Origin: Isoptericola chiayiensis
Lineage (GTDB): Bacteria > Actinomycetota > Actinomycetes > Actinomycetales > Cellulomonadaceae
Assembly: GCF_013149805.1 (NCBI RefSeq)
Contig: NZ_JABEZT010000009.1
Coordinates: forward strand, 100,999 to 164,998
DNA: 64,000 nt
Reading direction: 5' to 3'
Shown here piece after piece: positions 1-8,716 of this stretch. The first letter of the stretch is position 1. Each line of letters begins with the position of its first letter. The notes beneath the pieces were generated by a model that did no database searches, was not told the DNA's origin, and was given only the letters and a program-made list of their open reading frames with translations. The position numbers and the translations under genes were made by a program.

Positions 1-131
1 CCAAGGGCGCGCTCGGCGACCCGGTCGAGCTGACCCACGACGGCGAGCCGGTGGAGCTGGCCCCGGGCAGCACCTGGGTCGAGCTGGTGCCGCGCGACGG
101 CGGTTCGTGGACCGCCGGTCCGGCTCAGTAG
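1..131 (+). CDS. C-terminal end of a DUF3048 (YerB-like) protein
   Basis: Only the last 42 codons are inside the window, read in the frame that ends at the TAG at 129-131. The tail (GDPVELTHDGEPVELAPGST, then WVELVPRDGG) matches the end of DUF3048/YerB lipoproteins, where a loop of the form dG.p..l.pG.tWvel closes the C-terminal domain; this is recognised from memory of the family. Those proteins are secreted and of unknown function. The stop codon overlaps the stop of the convergent menB by a few bases, so no terminator separates the two. Identity rests on a short segment and is tentative. Confidence 0.5.
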   Translation, partial: KGALGDPVELTHDGEPVELAPGSTWVELVPRDGGSWTAGPAQ

Positions 132-1111
132 GCGTACGGGAAGCGCGACCAGTCGGGATCGCGCTTGGCGAGGAACGCGTCGCGGCCCTCGACGGCCTCG
201 TCGGTGAGGTACGCCAGCCGCGTGGCCTCCCCGGCGAACACCTGCTGACCCACCAGGCCGTCGTCGGTCAGGTTGAACGCGAACTTCAGCATCCGGATCG
301 CCTGCGGCGACTTGCCGGCGATCGTCAGCGCGTAGTCCAGCCCTAGGGCCTCCAGGTCGTCGTGCTCGGCGACCTCGTTGACCCCGCCCCACCGTTCGGC
401 GTCGTCGGCGGAGTACTCGCGGGCCAGGAAGAAGATCTCCCGTGCCCGCTTCTGGCCCACCTGCTTGGCGAGGTAGGCCGAGCCGTAGCCGCCGTCGAAC
501 GAGCCGACGTCGGCGTCGGTCTGCTTGAACTTGCCGTGCTTGCGGCAGGCGATAGACAGGTCGGCCACGACGTGCAGCGAGTGCCCGCCCCCGGCGGCCC
601 AGCCGTCGACGACGGCGACGACCACCTTGGGCATGGTGCGGATGAGGCGCTGCACCTCGAGGATGTGCAGACGACCTGCCCGGGCCGGGTCGACGGCGTC
701 GGCGCCCTCGCCGAGGCGTCCGGCGTCGTCGGCCGTCGTGTACCGGTAGCCGGACCGGCCGCGGATGCGCTGGTCCCCGCCGGAGCAGAACGCCCAGCCG
801 CCGTCCTTCGGGGAGGGGCCGTTGCCCGTGAGCAGCACCGTGCCGACGTCGGAGGTCATGCGGGCGTGGTCGAGCACCCGGTACAGCTCGTCGACCGTGT
901 GCGGGCGGAACGCGTTGCGCACCTCGGGGCGGTCGAACGCGACCCGCACCACCGGCAGGTCCCGCACCTGCTCCGTGCCGTCGTCGGCGAGCGTGCGCTG
1001 CACGCCACGGTGGTAGGTGAGGTCGCTCAGGTCCTCGAACCCGGCGACGGTGCGCCATCGGGTCGGGTCGAACGTGGCAGAGACCTGGCGGGGGAGGGCG
1101 GCGTCGTTCAC
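125..1111 (-). CDS. menB: 1,4-dihydroxy-2-naphthoyl-CoA synthase
   Basis: A cytoplasmic crotonase-fold enzyme that closes the naphthoate ring from O-succinylbenzoyl-CoA in menaquinone synthesis. The 328-residue product has the MenB signatures FCSGGDQRIRGRSGY and DGWAAGGGHSLH. The active-site segment TDADVGSFDGGYGS carries the Asp seen in the Mycobacterium tuberculosis enzyme, where bicarbonate-dependent MenBs have Gly, so it should not need bicarbonate. An upstream extension of the frame exists, but homology begins near the GTG at 1111. A TAGGCT -10 box seven bases before that GTG, with no ribosome binding site, suggests a leaderless message. Converges on the DUF3048 gene. Confidence 0.93.
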   Translation of the reverse strand: MNDAALPRQVSATFDPTRWRTVAGFEDLSDLTYHRGVQRTLADDGTEQVRDLPVVRVAFDRPEVRNAFRPHTVDELYRVLDHARMTSDVGTVLLTGNGPSPKDGGWAFCSGGDQRIRGRSGYRYTTADDAGRLGEGADAVDPARAGRLHILEVQRLIRTMPKVVVAVVDGWAAGGGHSLHVVADLSIACRKHGKFKQTDADVGSFDGGYGSAYLAKQVGQKRAREIFFLAREYSADDAERWGGVNEVAEHDDLEALGLDYALTIAGKSPQAIRMLKFAFNLTDDGLVGQQVFAGEATRLAYLTDEAVEGRDAFLAKRDPDWSRFPYAY

Positions 1112-1118
1112 GCCCGAC

Positions 1119-1124
1119 AGCCTA
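1119..1124 (-). promoter_or_regulatory. -10 box of menB, leaderless architecture
   Basis: The minus strand reads TAGGCT, then seven bases, then the GTG start of menB. A TANNNT hexamer 6-8 bases before a start codon is the usual actinobacterial pattern for transcription beginning at the first base of the gene. No -35 box is obvious. Confidence 0.5.
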
Positions 1125-1217
1125 GGCGAGCCCGCCGCCGCGATTCCCACCAAGAGATCACCCGGCCACCGCGCGTCGTCGACTGGACCTGCACAACCAG
1201 AAGCGCACCATGGAGGT

Positions 1218-1400
1218 ATGGACACGACGAACCAGATTCGATCTGAGGTCGCCGACCCGGACGAGGTCGTCGACGAGCTCATCGCCTACGACGCCGCCGA
1301 GGTGCGCCGCGCCACCGCCACGACCCAGTCCGTGCCGGTCGCGACCGTCCGTCGCGCGGGATGGTCGTACTCGACGCCGCCGGACGACTTCACGGACTGA
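1218..1400 (+). CDS. small hypothetical protein, acidic, 60 residues
   Basis: A 60-residue product beginning MDTTNQIRSEVADPDEVVDE and ending STPPDDFTD. I do not recognise a family. It is acidic and has no membrane segment or signal. A GGAGG lies at 1212-1216 but is almost against the ATG, a poor spacing. It sits in the gap between the divergent menB and menC and is followed by the menC promoter. The composition is protein-like (few Arg/Pro-rich shadow features), but it could be a chance frame. Confidence 0.4.
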   Translation: MDTTNQIRSEVADPDEVVDELIAYDAAEVRRATATTQSVPVATVRRAGWSYSTPPDDFTD

Positions 1401-1450
1401 CGGCGCGGCCCGTCCGAGCCGTGGGCGCTGCCCCGCGGCCGGGTACCTCC

Positions 1451-1456
1451 TACCCT
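1451..1456 (+). promoter_or_regulatory. -10 box of menC, leaderless architecture
   Basis: TACCCT is followed by six bases and then the GTG of menC at 1463. The spacing leaves no room for a normal leader, so transcription probably starts at or next to the start codon. The intervening GAGGG is too close to the GTG to act as a ribosome binding site. Confidence 0.5.
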
Positions 1457-1462
1457 GAGGGC

Positions 1463-2473
1463 GTGCCCGACTCCCTGTCCGCGACGACGCAGCGCCGGTT
1501 CGCCTGGTCGACGCCGCTGCGCACCCGCTTCCGGAACCTGGACGCCCGCGACGGCCTGCTGCTGCGCGGCGACGCCGGCTGGGGCGAGCTGAGCCCGTTC
1601 TGGGAGTACGACGACGGCGAGTCCGCCGCGTGGCTGCGTGCGGCCCGCGAGGCGGCCGACGTCGGCTTCCCCGCCCCGGTGCGCGACGTCGTGCCCGTCA
1701 ACGTGACGGTGCCGGCCGTCGGCCCCGACCAGGCCCGGCAGATCGTGCTCGCCTCGGGCGGCTGCACGACGGCGAAGGTCAAGGTGGGCCAGCGCCTCGC
1801 CGACGGCGCGGTGGAACCCGTCGAGGCGGAGCGCGAGCGCGTCGCCGCGGTCCGGGCGGCCTTCGACGAGCTCAGGACGCCCGGTGCCGCGATCCGCGTC
1901 GACGTCAACGGCACCTGGACCGTGGACGACGCCCTGCGGCGCGTGCCGCTGCTGGACGCCGCCGCCCGCGGGCTGGAGTACGTGGAGCAGCCCTGCGGCA
2001 CCGTCGAGGAGCTCGCGGCCGTGCGCCGTGGCGTCGACGTACCGGTCGCGGCCGACGAGTCCATCCGCCGCGCCGCGGACCCCCTGCGCGTGGTGCGGGC
2101 CGAGGCGGCCGACGTCGTCGTCCTCAAGGTGCAGCCGCTCGGCGGCGTGCGCGCCTGCCTGGACCTCGCCGTGCAGGTGGGGCTGCCTGTCGTGGTCTCC
2201 TCGGCGCTGGAGTCGTCCGTCGGGCTGGCCGCCGGGGTGGCGCTCGCCGCGGCCCTGCCGGAGCTGCCCTACGCCTGCGGGCTGGCTACCTCCCAGCTCC
2301 TGACCCGGGACGTCACCGACCGACCGCTGCTGCCCGAGGGCGGCGCGCTGCCGGTGCGGCGCGTGGCACCGGACCCGGGGGCGCTCGCCGCCGTCGCGCC
2401 GTCCGCCGAGCTCGAGCAGCGGTGGTTCGCGCGCCACGACCGGCTCGCCGACCTGCTGGACGCCGCCGCATGA
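1463..2473 (+). CDS. menC: O-succinylbenzoate synthase
   Basis: An enolase-superfamily enzyme that dehydrates SHCHC to O-succinylbenzoate in menaquinone synthesis. The 336-residue product shows the full catalytic set: the K-x-K pair at Lys105/Lys107 in TAKVKVG, metal ligands Asp147 (DVNGTW), Glu175 (EQPC) and Asp198 (ADES), and the opposing Lys222 (LKVQ). The frame is open further upstream, but the N-terminal capping domain starts at the GTG at 1463, which also fits the -10 box. Its TGA overlaps the ATG of menD, so the two are translationally coupled. Confidence 0.92.
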   Translation: MPDSLSATTQRRFAWSTPLRTRFRNLDARDGLLLRGDAGWGELSPFWEYDDGESAAWLRAAREAADVGFPAPVRDVVPVNVTVPAVGPDQARQIVLASGGCTTAKVKVGQRLADGAVEPVEAERERVAAVRAAFDELRTPGAAIRVDVNGTWTVDDALRRVPLLDAAARGLEYVEQPCGTVEELAAVRRGVDVPVAADESIRRAADPLRVVRAEAADVVVLKVQPLGGVRACLDLAVQVGLPVVVSSALESSVGLAAGVALAAALPELPYACGLATSQLLTRDVTDRPLLPEGGALPVRRVAPDPGALAAVAPSAELEQRWFARHDRLADLLDAAA

Positions 2474-4275
2474 GCGACAGCCCGGCGGTCGACGCGGCCC
2501 GAGCCCTGGTCGCCGACCTCGCGGCCCAGGGCGTGCGCGACGTCGTCCTCGCTCCCGGCTCGCGGTCCGCACCCCTGGCCTACGCGCTCGCCGAGGCCGA
2601 CGCTGCCGGCCTCCTGCGGCTGCACGTGCGCATCGACGAACGCTCGGCGGCGTTCCTCGCGCTCGGGCTGTCCCGCGGGTCGGGCCTGCGCCCGGCCGAC
2701 GGCGGTACCCCGACGGACGCCGCGCCCGTCGCGGTGGTGACGACGTCGGGCACCGCCGTGGTCCACCTGCACCCCGCCGTGCTCGAGGCCTCCCACGCCG
2801 GGCTGCCGCTGGTGCTGCTCACCGCCGACCGCCCCCACGAGCTGCGCGGCACGGGCGCCTCCCAGACCACCGACCAGGTGGGGGTCTTCGGCGCCGCCGT
2901 CCGGCACGCCGCCGACGTCCCCGCCCCGGACGGTCGCCCCGGGGAGATCGACGACCTCCTGGCCACCGCCCGGCGGGCGCTCGCGGCCGCGCGAGGTCTG
3001 CGGGACCGGCACCCCGGGCCCGTCCACCTCAATCTCGCCTACCGTGACCCCCTGCACCCGTCCCACCCGGCCGGCGCCCCCATGACGCCGCGGCCGGGCG
3101 TCACGGTGGTGCCGCCGTCCCCCGGGCCCGGCGCCGACCCGGACCTGCCCGGCGATCCCGCGCGGACCGTCGTCGTCGCCGGCGACGGGGCGGGACCCGC
3201 GGCGCGCCGCCTCGCCGAGGCCCAGGGCTGGCCGCTGCTCGCCGAACCCACCTCGGGGGCGTGCGGCGGCCCGCAGGCCGTGGCCGCCTACCGGTCCGTG
3301 CTCGGCGCCGACGACCTCGCCGCCGACGTCGCGCACGTCGTCGTCCTCGGCCGCCCCACGCTGTCCCGACCCGTGCAGCGGCTGCTCGCGCGGCCCGACG
3401 TGACCGTCACCGTCGTGGCACCCGGCGGCGGCCCCTGGCCCGACGCCGCCCGCAACGCCGCCCGCGTGGTCGAGCGGCTCGCCGACCGCTGGTTCGCGAC
3501 GCCCGCGCACGACGGCGGGGCGCCCGACGGCGGTGCGGCCGACGGCGGCGCGTTCGCCGCGCGGTGGCGTGCGGCGAGCGCGGCGGCCGCCACCCAGGTC
3601 GACGCCGTGACGCGCGACGTGTCCGCCCTCGCCACCGCCCCGTACGCGGCGCTCGCCGTCGCCCGGTCGGTCGTCGCCGCGACCGGCCCCGACGACGTCC
3701 TCGTGGTCGGCGCGTCCAACCCGGTGCGCGACGTCGACCTCGTGACCGGTCTCGACGCCGCCGTGGACGACCCGCCACCGCGGATCGTCGCCAACCGGGG
3801 GCTCGCCGGGATCGACGGGACGGTCGCGACCGCCACCGGTGTGGCGCTCGCCGCAGCCCGGCGCGGGCTGCGCACGCGGGCCCTCGTCGGCGACCTGACG
3901 TTCCTGCACGACGTCGGCGGGCTGCTGCGCGGCCCTGGCGAGGCCCCGGTGGAGCTGCAGGTCGTGGTGGTCAACGACGACGGCGGCTCGATCTTCGCGA
4001 CGCTCGAGCACGGGAGCCTGGCGCGGTCCGGCCCCGCCGCGGCCGCCACCTTCGAACGCGTCTTCGGCACGCCCCACGGCGCCGACCTCGGGGCGCTGTG
4101 CGCCGGGTACGGCGTCGAGCACCGGCGGGCCGAGGACGTCGACACGCTCCGGGCGGCGCTCGCCGACCCGCCGCCCGGTGTGAGCGTCATCGAGGTGCGG
4201 GTGCCGCGCGCCGACCGCCTCGTGGAGTCCCGCGCGCTCGCGGACCGGATCGTGCGGGCGGTGCAGCGCCGCTGA
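2470..4275 (+). CDS. menD: SEPHCHC synthase (2-oxoglutarate decarboxylase type)
   Basis: A thiamine-diphosphate enzyme that joins isochorismate to the succinic semialdehyde unit of 2-oxoglutarate, the first committed step of menaquinone synthesis. The 601-residue product has the N-terminal pyrimidine-binding domain with catalytic-type Glu57 in RIDERSAAF, and a C-terminal pyrophosphate domain with LVGDLTFLHD and NDDGGSIFATL. The frame is open over 800 bases upstream within menC in another register, but that extension is arginine/proline-rich shadow sequence. The start is the ATG overlapping the menC stop (ATGA). Confidence 0.94.
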   Translation: MSDSPAVDAARALVADLAAQGVRDVVLAPGSRSAPLAYALAEADAAGLLRLHVRIDERSAAFLALGLSRGSGLRPADGGTPTDAAPVAVVTTSGTAVVHLHPAVLEASHAGLPLVLLTADRPHELRGTGASQTTDQVGVFGAAVRHAADVPAPDGRPGEIDDLLATARRALAAARGLRDRHPGPVHLNLAYRDPLHPSHPAGAPMTPRPGVTVVPPSPGPGADPDLPGDPARTVVVAGDGAGPAARRLAEAQGWPLLAEPTSGACGGPQAVAAYRSVLGADDLAADVAHVVVLGRPTLSRPVQRLLARPDVTVTVVAPGGGPWPDAARNAARVVERLADRWFATPAHDGGAPDGGAADGGAFAARWRAASAAAATQVDAVTRDVSALATAPYAALAVARSVVAATGPDDVLVVGASNPVRDVDLVTGLDAAVDDPPPRIVANRGLAGIDGTVATATGVALAAARRGLRTRALVGDLTFLHDVGGLLRGPGEAPVELQVVVVNDDGGSIFATLEHGSLARSGPAAAATFERVFGTPHGADLGALCAGYGVEHRRAEDVDTLRAALADPPPGVSVIEVRVPRADRLVESRALADRIVRAVQRR

Positions 4276-4290
4276 CCTGCGGTGGCGCGA

Positions 4291-4331
4291 TTGACAGGGA
4301 ATTCTCAGGTTCGGCCAAGGGGTGTTCAAGG
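4291..4331 (+). promoter_or_regulatory. four phased 8-bp direct repeats before the HtrA gene
   Basis: Octamers TTGACAGG (4291), TTCTCAGG (4302), GGCCAAGG (4313) and GTTCAAGG (4324) follow one another at exactly 11 bp, each ending in AGG. One-turn-phased direct repeats are typical binding sites of OmpR/PhoB-type response regulators, and envelope proteases of this class are commonly under such control. A weak -10 (TTGTCT at 4341-4346) lies just downstream. The regulator is not identifiable from the window. Confidence 0.45.
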
Positions 4332-4374
4332 AAGGCGGTGTTGTCTAGGGGCAGAACTTCGAGGAGGGCAACTC

Positions 4375-5946
4375 ATGAGCACCGACAACAACACCGCACC
4401 GCAGCAGCCGTCGGACCCGCAGCACCCCGTCGACCACCCCACCACGCCGATCGCCGGTGGCCCGTCCGCCGGACCGGAGCAGGCGGCCCCCGCGCCGCAG
4501 GCAGCGGCTCAGCAGCAGGCGACGTTCGCCCAGCCCGCGCCCCCGCAGCACGGCTACGGCGCGCCCGCTCCGACGTCGTACCCGCCCTACCAGCAGGACT
4601 GGTCCCACCAGTACGCCGCGCAGACCGAGCAGCCGAAGCAGCGCACCCGCTGGGTGCCGCTCGTCGCCGTCGCCGCGGGTGCCGCCGTCGTCGCCAGCAC
4701 CGCGACCGCCGGCCTCATCACCGTGCTCGACGACGGCACCACCACGTCCTCGCTCGCCGAGGTCGGGTCCTCGGAGCAGTCCGACGCCGCACCCGTGGCC
4801 AGCTCCACCAGCGAGAACCCCGACTGGCAGGCCGTCACCTCGGCCGTCGCCCCGTCCGTCGTCGCCATCCAGGTGACCAGCCAGGCCGGCGGGTCCGAGG
4901 GCTCCGGCGTCGTCATCGACGAGGCCGGGCACGTGCTGACCAACAACCACGTCGTCTCGGGTGCCGCGAACGACACCGTCCAGGTGACCCTGTCCGACGG
5001 TCGCCTGTACGAGGCGACCATCGTGGGCACCGACCCCACCACGGACCTCGCGGTCGTGCAGCTCACCGACCCGCCGGAGGACCTGCAGCCGGCGGCCTTC
5101 GGCGACTCCGACAGCGTCCAGGTGGGCGACTCCGTGCTCGCCGTCGGCAACCCGCTCGGCCTCGCCAACACCGCCACCACCGGCATCGTCTCGGCGCTCG
5201 ACCGTCCGGTGGCCGCCTCCGGCGAGGACGGCAGCGACGTGGTCGTCACCAACGCCATCCAGATCGACGCCGCCGTGAACCCCGGCAACTCCGGCGGGCC
5301 GCTGTTCGACGCGCAGGGTCGCGTCATCGGCATCACGTCGTCGATCGCCACGATGTCGAGCGGCATGAACAGCTCGTCCGGGTCGATCGGCCTCGGCTTC
5401 GCGATCCCCGTCAACCTGGCGACGAACGTCTCCGACCAGCTCATCGAGGACGGCACCGCCGAGCACGCCTTCCTGGGCGTCTCGCTGACCGACGCGACCG
5501 CCGCGGCCGACGGCGTGACCCGCCGGGGCGCCGAGATCGTCGAGGTCACCTCCGGCTCGCCCGCCGCGGAGGCCGGTCTGCAGGCCGGTGACGTCATCGT
5601 CGCCGTCGACGAGGACTCGGTGAACGGCGCCGAGTCCCTGACCGCCTACGTCCGCGAGCGGGCGGCGGGGGAGTCCGCCACGATCACCTACGTCCGCGAC
5701 GGGCAGACCGGCTCCGTCGACGTCTCGTTCGCGGTGCGCGAGGAGACCGTCTCGGACTCCGGGTCCTCCGGGTCCGAGGAGGGCTCCCAGGAGCAGCTTC
5801 CGGGCGACGGCGGCGGCGAGGGCACCTGGCCGGGCCAGGACGGCACCCGGCCGGGTCAGGAGCAGGACGGCTCGGACGACTCCGGCACGGACTCGACGCA
5901 GCCGGACAACATCCCCGAGTGGCTCCAGGAGCTGTTCGGCAACTGA
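4375..5946 (+). CDS. membrane-anchored HtrA/DegP-type serine protease with PDZ domain
   Basis: An envelope quality-control protease of the S1C family, 523 residues. It has a Pro/Gln-rich cytoplasmic N-terminus of about 90 residues, one membrane segment (about 95-117), and a trypsin-like domain with the complete triad His192 (NNHVV), Asp224 (TTDLAVV) and Ser306 (PGNSGGP). A single PDZ domain follows (around 360-450), then a low-complexity acidic Gly/Ser/Glu tail. The start is the ATG after a strong GAGGAGGG site at 4361. It stands alone between menD and a strong hairpin terminator, and the phased repeats upstream suggest stress control. The catalytic domain faces outwards. Confidence 0.92.
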   Translation: MSTDNNTAPQQPSDPQHPVDHPTTPIAGGPSAGPEQAAPAPQAAAQQQATFAQPAPPQHGYGAPAPTSYPPYQQDWSHQYAAQTEQPKQRTRWVPLVAVAAGAAVVASTATAGLITVLDDGTTTSSLAEVGSSEQSDAAPVASSTSENPDWQAVTSAVAPSVVAIQVTSQAGGSEGSGVVIDEAGHVLTNNHVVSGAANDTVQVTLSDGRLYEATIVGTDPTTDLAVVQLTDPPEDLQPAAFGDSDSVQVGDSVLAVGNPLGLANTATTGIVSALDRPVAASGEDGSDVVVTNAIQIDAAVNPGNSGGPLFDAQGRVIGITSSIATMSSGMNSSSGSIGLGFAIPVNLATNVSDQLIEDGTAEHAFLGVSLTDATAAADGVTRRGAEIVEVTSGSPAAEAGLQAGDVIVAVDEDSVNGAESLTAYVRERAAGESATITYVRDGQTGSVDVSFAVREETVSDSGSSGSEEGSQEQLPGDGGGEGTWPGQDGTRPGQEQDGSDDSGTDSTQPDNIPEWLQELFGN

Positions 5947-5960
5947 CCGACCGCCGATCT

Positions 5961-6001
5961 CCGCGGCGGCGCCTCACCCCCCCTCCGAGGCGCCGCCGCG
6001 G
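5961..6001. terminator. bidirectional hairpin terminator
   Basis: A perfect 15-bp inverted repeat (arms 5961-5975 and 5987-6001) around an 11-base C-rich loop. It sits between the convergent protease gene and menF and can serve both strands. There is no long T tract, as is common at this GC content. Confidence 0.75.
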
Positions 6002-6117
6002 ACCTGTGTGTCCGCCGGCCCCTCGGATCGGCATTCTGTCCCCGGGTCGGCACGTCAACCTGCCGATCCGGGGAGGGAGTGCCGATCGGACTCGTCGGCG
6101 GGCGAGGTCCTCGTGCC

Positions 6118-7488
6118 TCAGCCGCCGAGGGCCCAGCGCATGGGGACCAGCTTCGCCTCCGACTCCGCCAGCTCCGCCGCCGGGTCCGAGGCCGCGACGA
6201 TCCCGCACCCGGCGAACAGACGCACGTGGTGCGGGTCGTCGGCCAGCTCGGCGGATCGCAGCGCGATGCCCCACTCGCCGTCGCCGTCCGCGCCGACCCA
6301 GCCCACCGGCCCGGCGTACCGGGAGCGGTCCATGCCCTCGATCTCGCGGATGAGGTCGCGGGCCGCGACCGTGGGGGTGCCGCACACCGCCGCCGAGGGG
6401 TGCAGTGCGGCGGCGAGCGTCAGCGAGCTCGACCGGGCGCCCGGGTCCAGGACGGCGGTGACGTCGGACGCCAGGTGCATGACGTTCGGCAGGTGCAGGA
6501 CGAACGGGGCGTCCGGGACGTTCATGGAGGAGCAGAACGGTTCCAGGGCGCGAGCCACGGAGGACACCGCGAACTCGTGCTCCTCGAGGTCCTTGGAGGA
6601 CCGGGCAAGCTGCGCCGCGTGCAGCAGCGCGTCGTCGTCGCTCATCCCCGCCTCCCGCCGGATGGTGCCCGCGAGCACGCGAGAGGTGACCAGCCCCTTC
6701 TCGCTGCGCACCAGCAGCTCCGGCGTCGCGCCCACCATCCCGGCCACCGAGAAGGTCCAGCACGAGGTGTAGGACTCGGCCAGCCGGCCGAGCAGCCAGC
6801 GCGGGTCGACGGGCCGCTCGGTGGTCGCCACGACGTCGCGGGCCAGGACCACCTTCTCCAGCTCGCCGGCGCGGATGCGGGCGATGCCCTCGGCGACGAC
6901 CTCGGGCCAGTCGCGGGCGTCGACGGCGCCGTCGCGCATCTCGACGCGCCCCGGGGAGGTCACGGGCGCGCGGTCGGTCCGGTCCAGCACGGCCGCGCCG
7001 GGCGCGTCGAGCGTGCCGCCCGGCGAGATCGTGGTCAGCCAGGTGACCCGCCCGCGGCGCCCGACGACGACGCGCGGGACGACGAGCGAGCCCTGCGGCC
7101 GGGCGCCGTCGAACGACTCGCCGGTGCCGCCGTCGTCGAACGCGAACGTCCCGAACGCGACCGGTCCGGTGCCGGGCAGGCCGACCTCGTCACGCACGAC
7201 GGCGTGGGCGAGCGTCGCGCGCCAGGCCTCCTCGGCGTCGGCGAACCGGCCCGGGCCGAAGGTGTCGAGCCGCAGTGCCTCGCCCCAGCCGACCAGACCG
7301 TCCCCGCGGCGCACCCACGTCAGCGGTCGGGTGTCGGGGAGCAGGTCGACCAGGGCGGTCGGGCCGCCGGGCAGCGGGTCGATGCGGGTGGTCCGCACCA
7401 CGAGCGGGCGTGGCTCGACGGCGGGGGACGGCGTGCCGGCGGACGCGCCCGACGACGGGACCGGCGCCGGGTAGGGCGTGGCGGACAT
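6118..7488 (-). CDS. menF: isochorismate synthase
   Basis: Converts chorismate to isochorismate and so feeds MenD. The 456-residue product belongs to the chorismate-binding (anthranilate synthase I-like) family, seen in the C-terminal half with [15 protein letters not shown]-like loop residues, [10 protein letters not shown] and the closing segment [22 protein letters not shown]. The ATG at 7488 is chosen because homology and a -10 box point to it; the frame extends 38 codons further. Divergent from menG with only 55 bases between the starts. It could also be labelled a salicylate/DHB-type isochorismate synthase (DhbC/EntC), but the men neighbours favour MenF. Confidence 0.88.
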   Translation of the reverse strand: MSATPYPAPVPSSGASAGTPSPAVEPRPLVVRTTRIDPLPGGPTALVDLLPDTRPLTWVRRGDGLVGWGEALRLDTFGPGRFADAEEAWRATLAHAVVRDEVGLPGTGPVAFGTFAFDDGGTGESFDGARPQGSLVVPRVVVGRRGRVTWLTTISPGGTLDAPGAAVLDRTDRAPVTSPGRVEMRDGAVDARDWPEVVAEGIARIRAGELEKVVLARDVVATTERPVDPRWLLGRLAESYTSCWTFSVAGMVGATPELLVRSEKGLVTSRVLAGTIRREAGMSDDDALLHAAQLARSSKDLEEHEFAVSSVARALEPFCSSMNVPDAPFVLHLPNVMHLASDVTAVLDPGARSSSLTLAAALHPSAAVCGTPTVAARDLIREIEGMDRSRYAGPVGWVGADGDGEWGIALRSAELADDPHHVRLFAGCGIVAASDPAAELAESEAKLVPMRWALGG

Positions 7489-7495
7489 CGGGTTC

Positions 7496-7537
7496 AGCCT
7501 ACGCCGACGGCGAGGCCCGGGCGGGTCGTGGCACCAT
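7496..7537. promoter_or_regulatory. divergent leaderless promoters of menF and menG
   Basis: On the minus strand TAGGCT (7501-7496) lies seven bases before the ATG of menF. On the plus strand CACCAT (7532-7537), a TANNNT-like box with one deviation, lies six bases before the ATG of menG. Neither gene has a ribosome binding site, so both messages are probably leaderless, and the two promoters face away from each other within 55 bases. Confidence 0.45.
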
Positions 7538-7543
7538 GACGCC

Positions 7544-8242
7544 ATGTCCCGCGCCAGCCTGGAGAAGAAGCCCGCCGAGGTCGCGTCGATGTTCGACGGC
7601 ATCGCCGAGCGCTACGACCTGACGAACGACCTGATCTCCCTGGGCCAGGACCGGCGCTGGCGTCGTGCCACGGTGGCGGCGGTGGGTGCCGGCCCGGGCG
7701 ACCGGGTGCTGGACCTGGCGGCGGGCACCGGCACGTCGAGCGAGCCGTTCGCGGACGCCGGCGCCGTCGTCGTGCCGTCCGACTTCTCCCAGGGCATGCT
7801 CGCGGTCGGCAAGTCCCGCCGCCAGGAGCTGCCCTTCGTCGCGGGGGACGCGACCCGGCTGCCGTTCGCGGCGGCGTCGTTCGACGCGGTGACGATCAGC
7901 TTCGGGCTGCGCAACGTCGTCGACACCGCCGCGGCGCTGCGGGAGATGCTGCGCGTGACCCGGCCGGGCGGCCGGGTGGTGATCTGCGAGTTCTCGCACC
8001 CGACGTGGGCGCCGTTCCGGACCCTGTACATGGAGTACCTGATGCGGGCGCTGCCCGCCGTGGCCGGGACGGTCACCCGGGACAAGGGCTCCTACGACTA
8101 CCTCGCCGAGTCGATCCGCGCCTGGCCCGACCAGGAGGCGCTGGGCCGGCTGCTGCTGGAGGCCGGCTGGGGACGGGTCGGGTACCGGAACCTGTCCGGC
8201 GGGATCGTGGCGCTGCACCGGGCGACACGCCCGCGCGACTGA
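7544..8242 (+). CDS. menG: demethylmenaquinone methyltransferase
   Basis: The SAM-dependent C-methyltransferase of the UbiE/MenG family that makes menaquinone from demethylmenaquinone. The 232-residue product has motif [11 protein letters not shown], the family motif [24 protein letters not shown] near the N-terminus (shown here shortened), ISFGLRNV, and [10 protein letters not shown] at the end. The ATG at 7544 fits the family's N-terminus; 22 further upstream codons are open but unsupported. It is followed by the long hairpin at 8308. Confidence 0.93.
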   Translation: MSRASLEKKPAEVASMFDGIAERYDLTNDLISLGQDRRWRRATVAAVGAGPGDRVLDLAAGTGTSSEPFADAGAVVVPSDFSQGMLAVGKSRRQELPFVAGDATRLPFAAASFDAVTISFGLRNVVDTAAALREMLRVTRPGGRVVICEFSHPTWAPFRTLYMEYLMRALPAVAGTVTRDKGSYDYLAESIRAWPDQEALGRLLLEAGWGRVGYRNLSGGIVALHRATRPRD

Positions 8243-8302
8243 TCCTGCGGTCCGGCGACGGAGCCGCCGACGGGTGCTGTCCCCCGAAGGACTCGCTGCC
8301 CC

Positions 8303-8364
8303 GTTGCGGGCATGAAATATGCGGCCCCGGACCGGTCCAGGGCCGCATATTTCATGCCCACAAC
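8303..8364. terminator. 20-bp perfect inverted repeat, likely bidirectional terminator
   Basis: Arms GGGCATGAAATATGCGGCCC (8308-8327) and its exact complement (8340-8359) flank a 12-base loop, and GTTG/CAAC extends the pairing to about 25 bp. The centre of each arm is unusually AT-rich (ATGAAATAT) for this genome. It separates the convergent menG and YtxH-like genes. Confidence 0.7.
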
Positions 8365-8383
8365 AGGGCAGGGGTCGGGCGGG

Positions 8384-8554
8384 TCAGGCCTTGGCGACCT
8401 TCTCCTGGACCTCGGTGACCTTCTCCTGGACGCGCGGGTCGTTCCAGGTGTCGACCGCGAGCTGCTTGGCCTGCTCGAGCTGTTCGCGACCCTTCTCGGT
8501 GCCGAGGTAGTACCCCAGGGCGAGGCCGGCGACCAGTGCGGTGAACGCCTTCAT
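8384..8554 (-). CDS. small YtxH-like membrane-associated protein
   Basis: A 56-residue product: one short hydrophobic segment at the N-terminus (TALVAGLALGYYLGT, about 4-18) followed by an amphipathic, charged, probably helical tail rich in Glu, Gln and Lys. The GYYLGTEKGREQ pattern resembles YtxH-domain proteins, which are small stress-linked proteins of unknown role. The start is the ATG at 8554 behind an excellent AGGAGG. It converges on menG across the hairpin and is divergent from menJ; the DtxR-like palindrome at 8673 lies upstream of it. Confidence 0.7.
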   Translation of the reverse strand: MKAFTALVAGLALGYYLGTEKGREQLEQAKQLAVDTWNDPRVQEKVTEVQEKVAKA

Positions 8555-8672
8555 GTCGATTCCTCCTGCGGATCGGTGGCTGTCTGCGGACGGGAGCTGC
8601 TGCGTCTCAAGACCGTATGCCGTGACCTGCCCGGACGCCACCCTGCGGGGTGGAGTGGCGCGCATCGGTGCA

Positions 8673-8692
8673 GCAGGGAAGGCTTGCCTTCC
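8673..8692. promoter_or_regulatory. DtxR/IdeR-like palindrome
   Basis: GGAAGGCTTGCCTTCC (8677-8692) is a perfect 16-base palindrome. The surrounding 19 bases from 8673 match the iron-box consensus TWAGGTWAGSCTWACCTWA at 14 positions by hand count. It lies between the divergent YtxH-like gene and the menJ-nuo operon, whose enzyme needs many Fe-S clusters. No binding is shown. Confidence 0.35.
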
Positions 8693-8716
8693 TACACAGG
8701 GGTCCATGAACGTGGT

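Noticed and set aside
1630..2469. A long N-terminal extension of MenD
   Set aside because: The frame is open but overlaps menC and is arginine/proline-rich shadow sequence; MenD homology begins at the ATG at 2470.
3261..5591. A 776-residue arginine-rich frame across menD and the protease gene
   Set aside because: It overlaps two well-supported genes in another register and has the biased composition of a GC-driven shadow.
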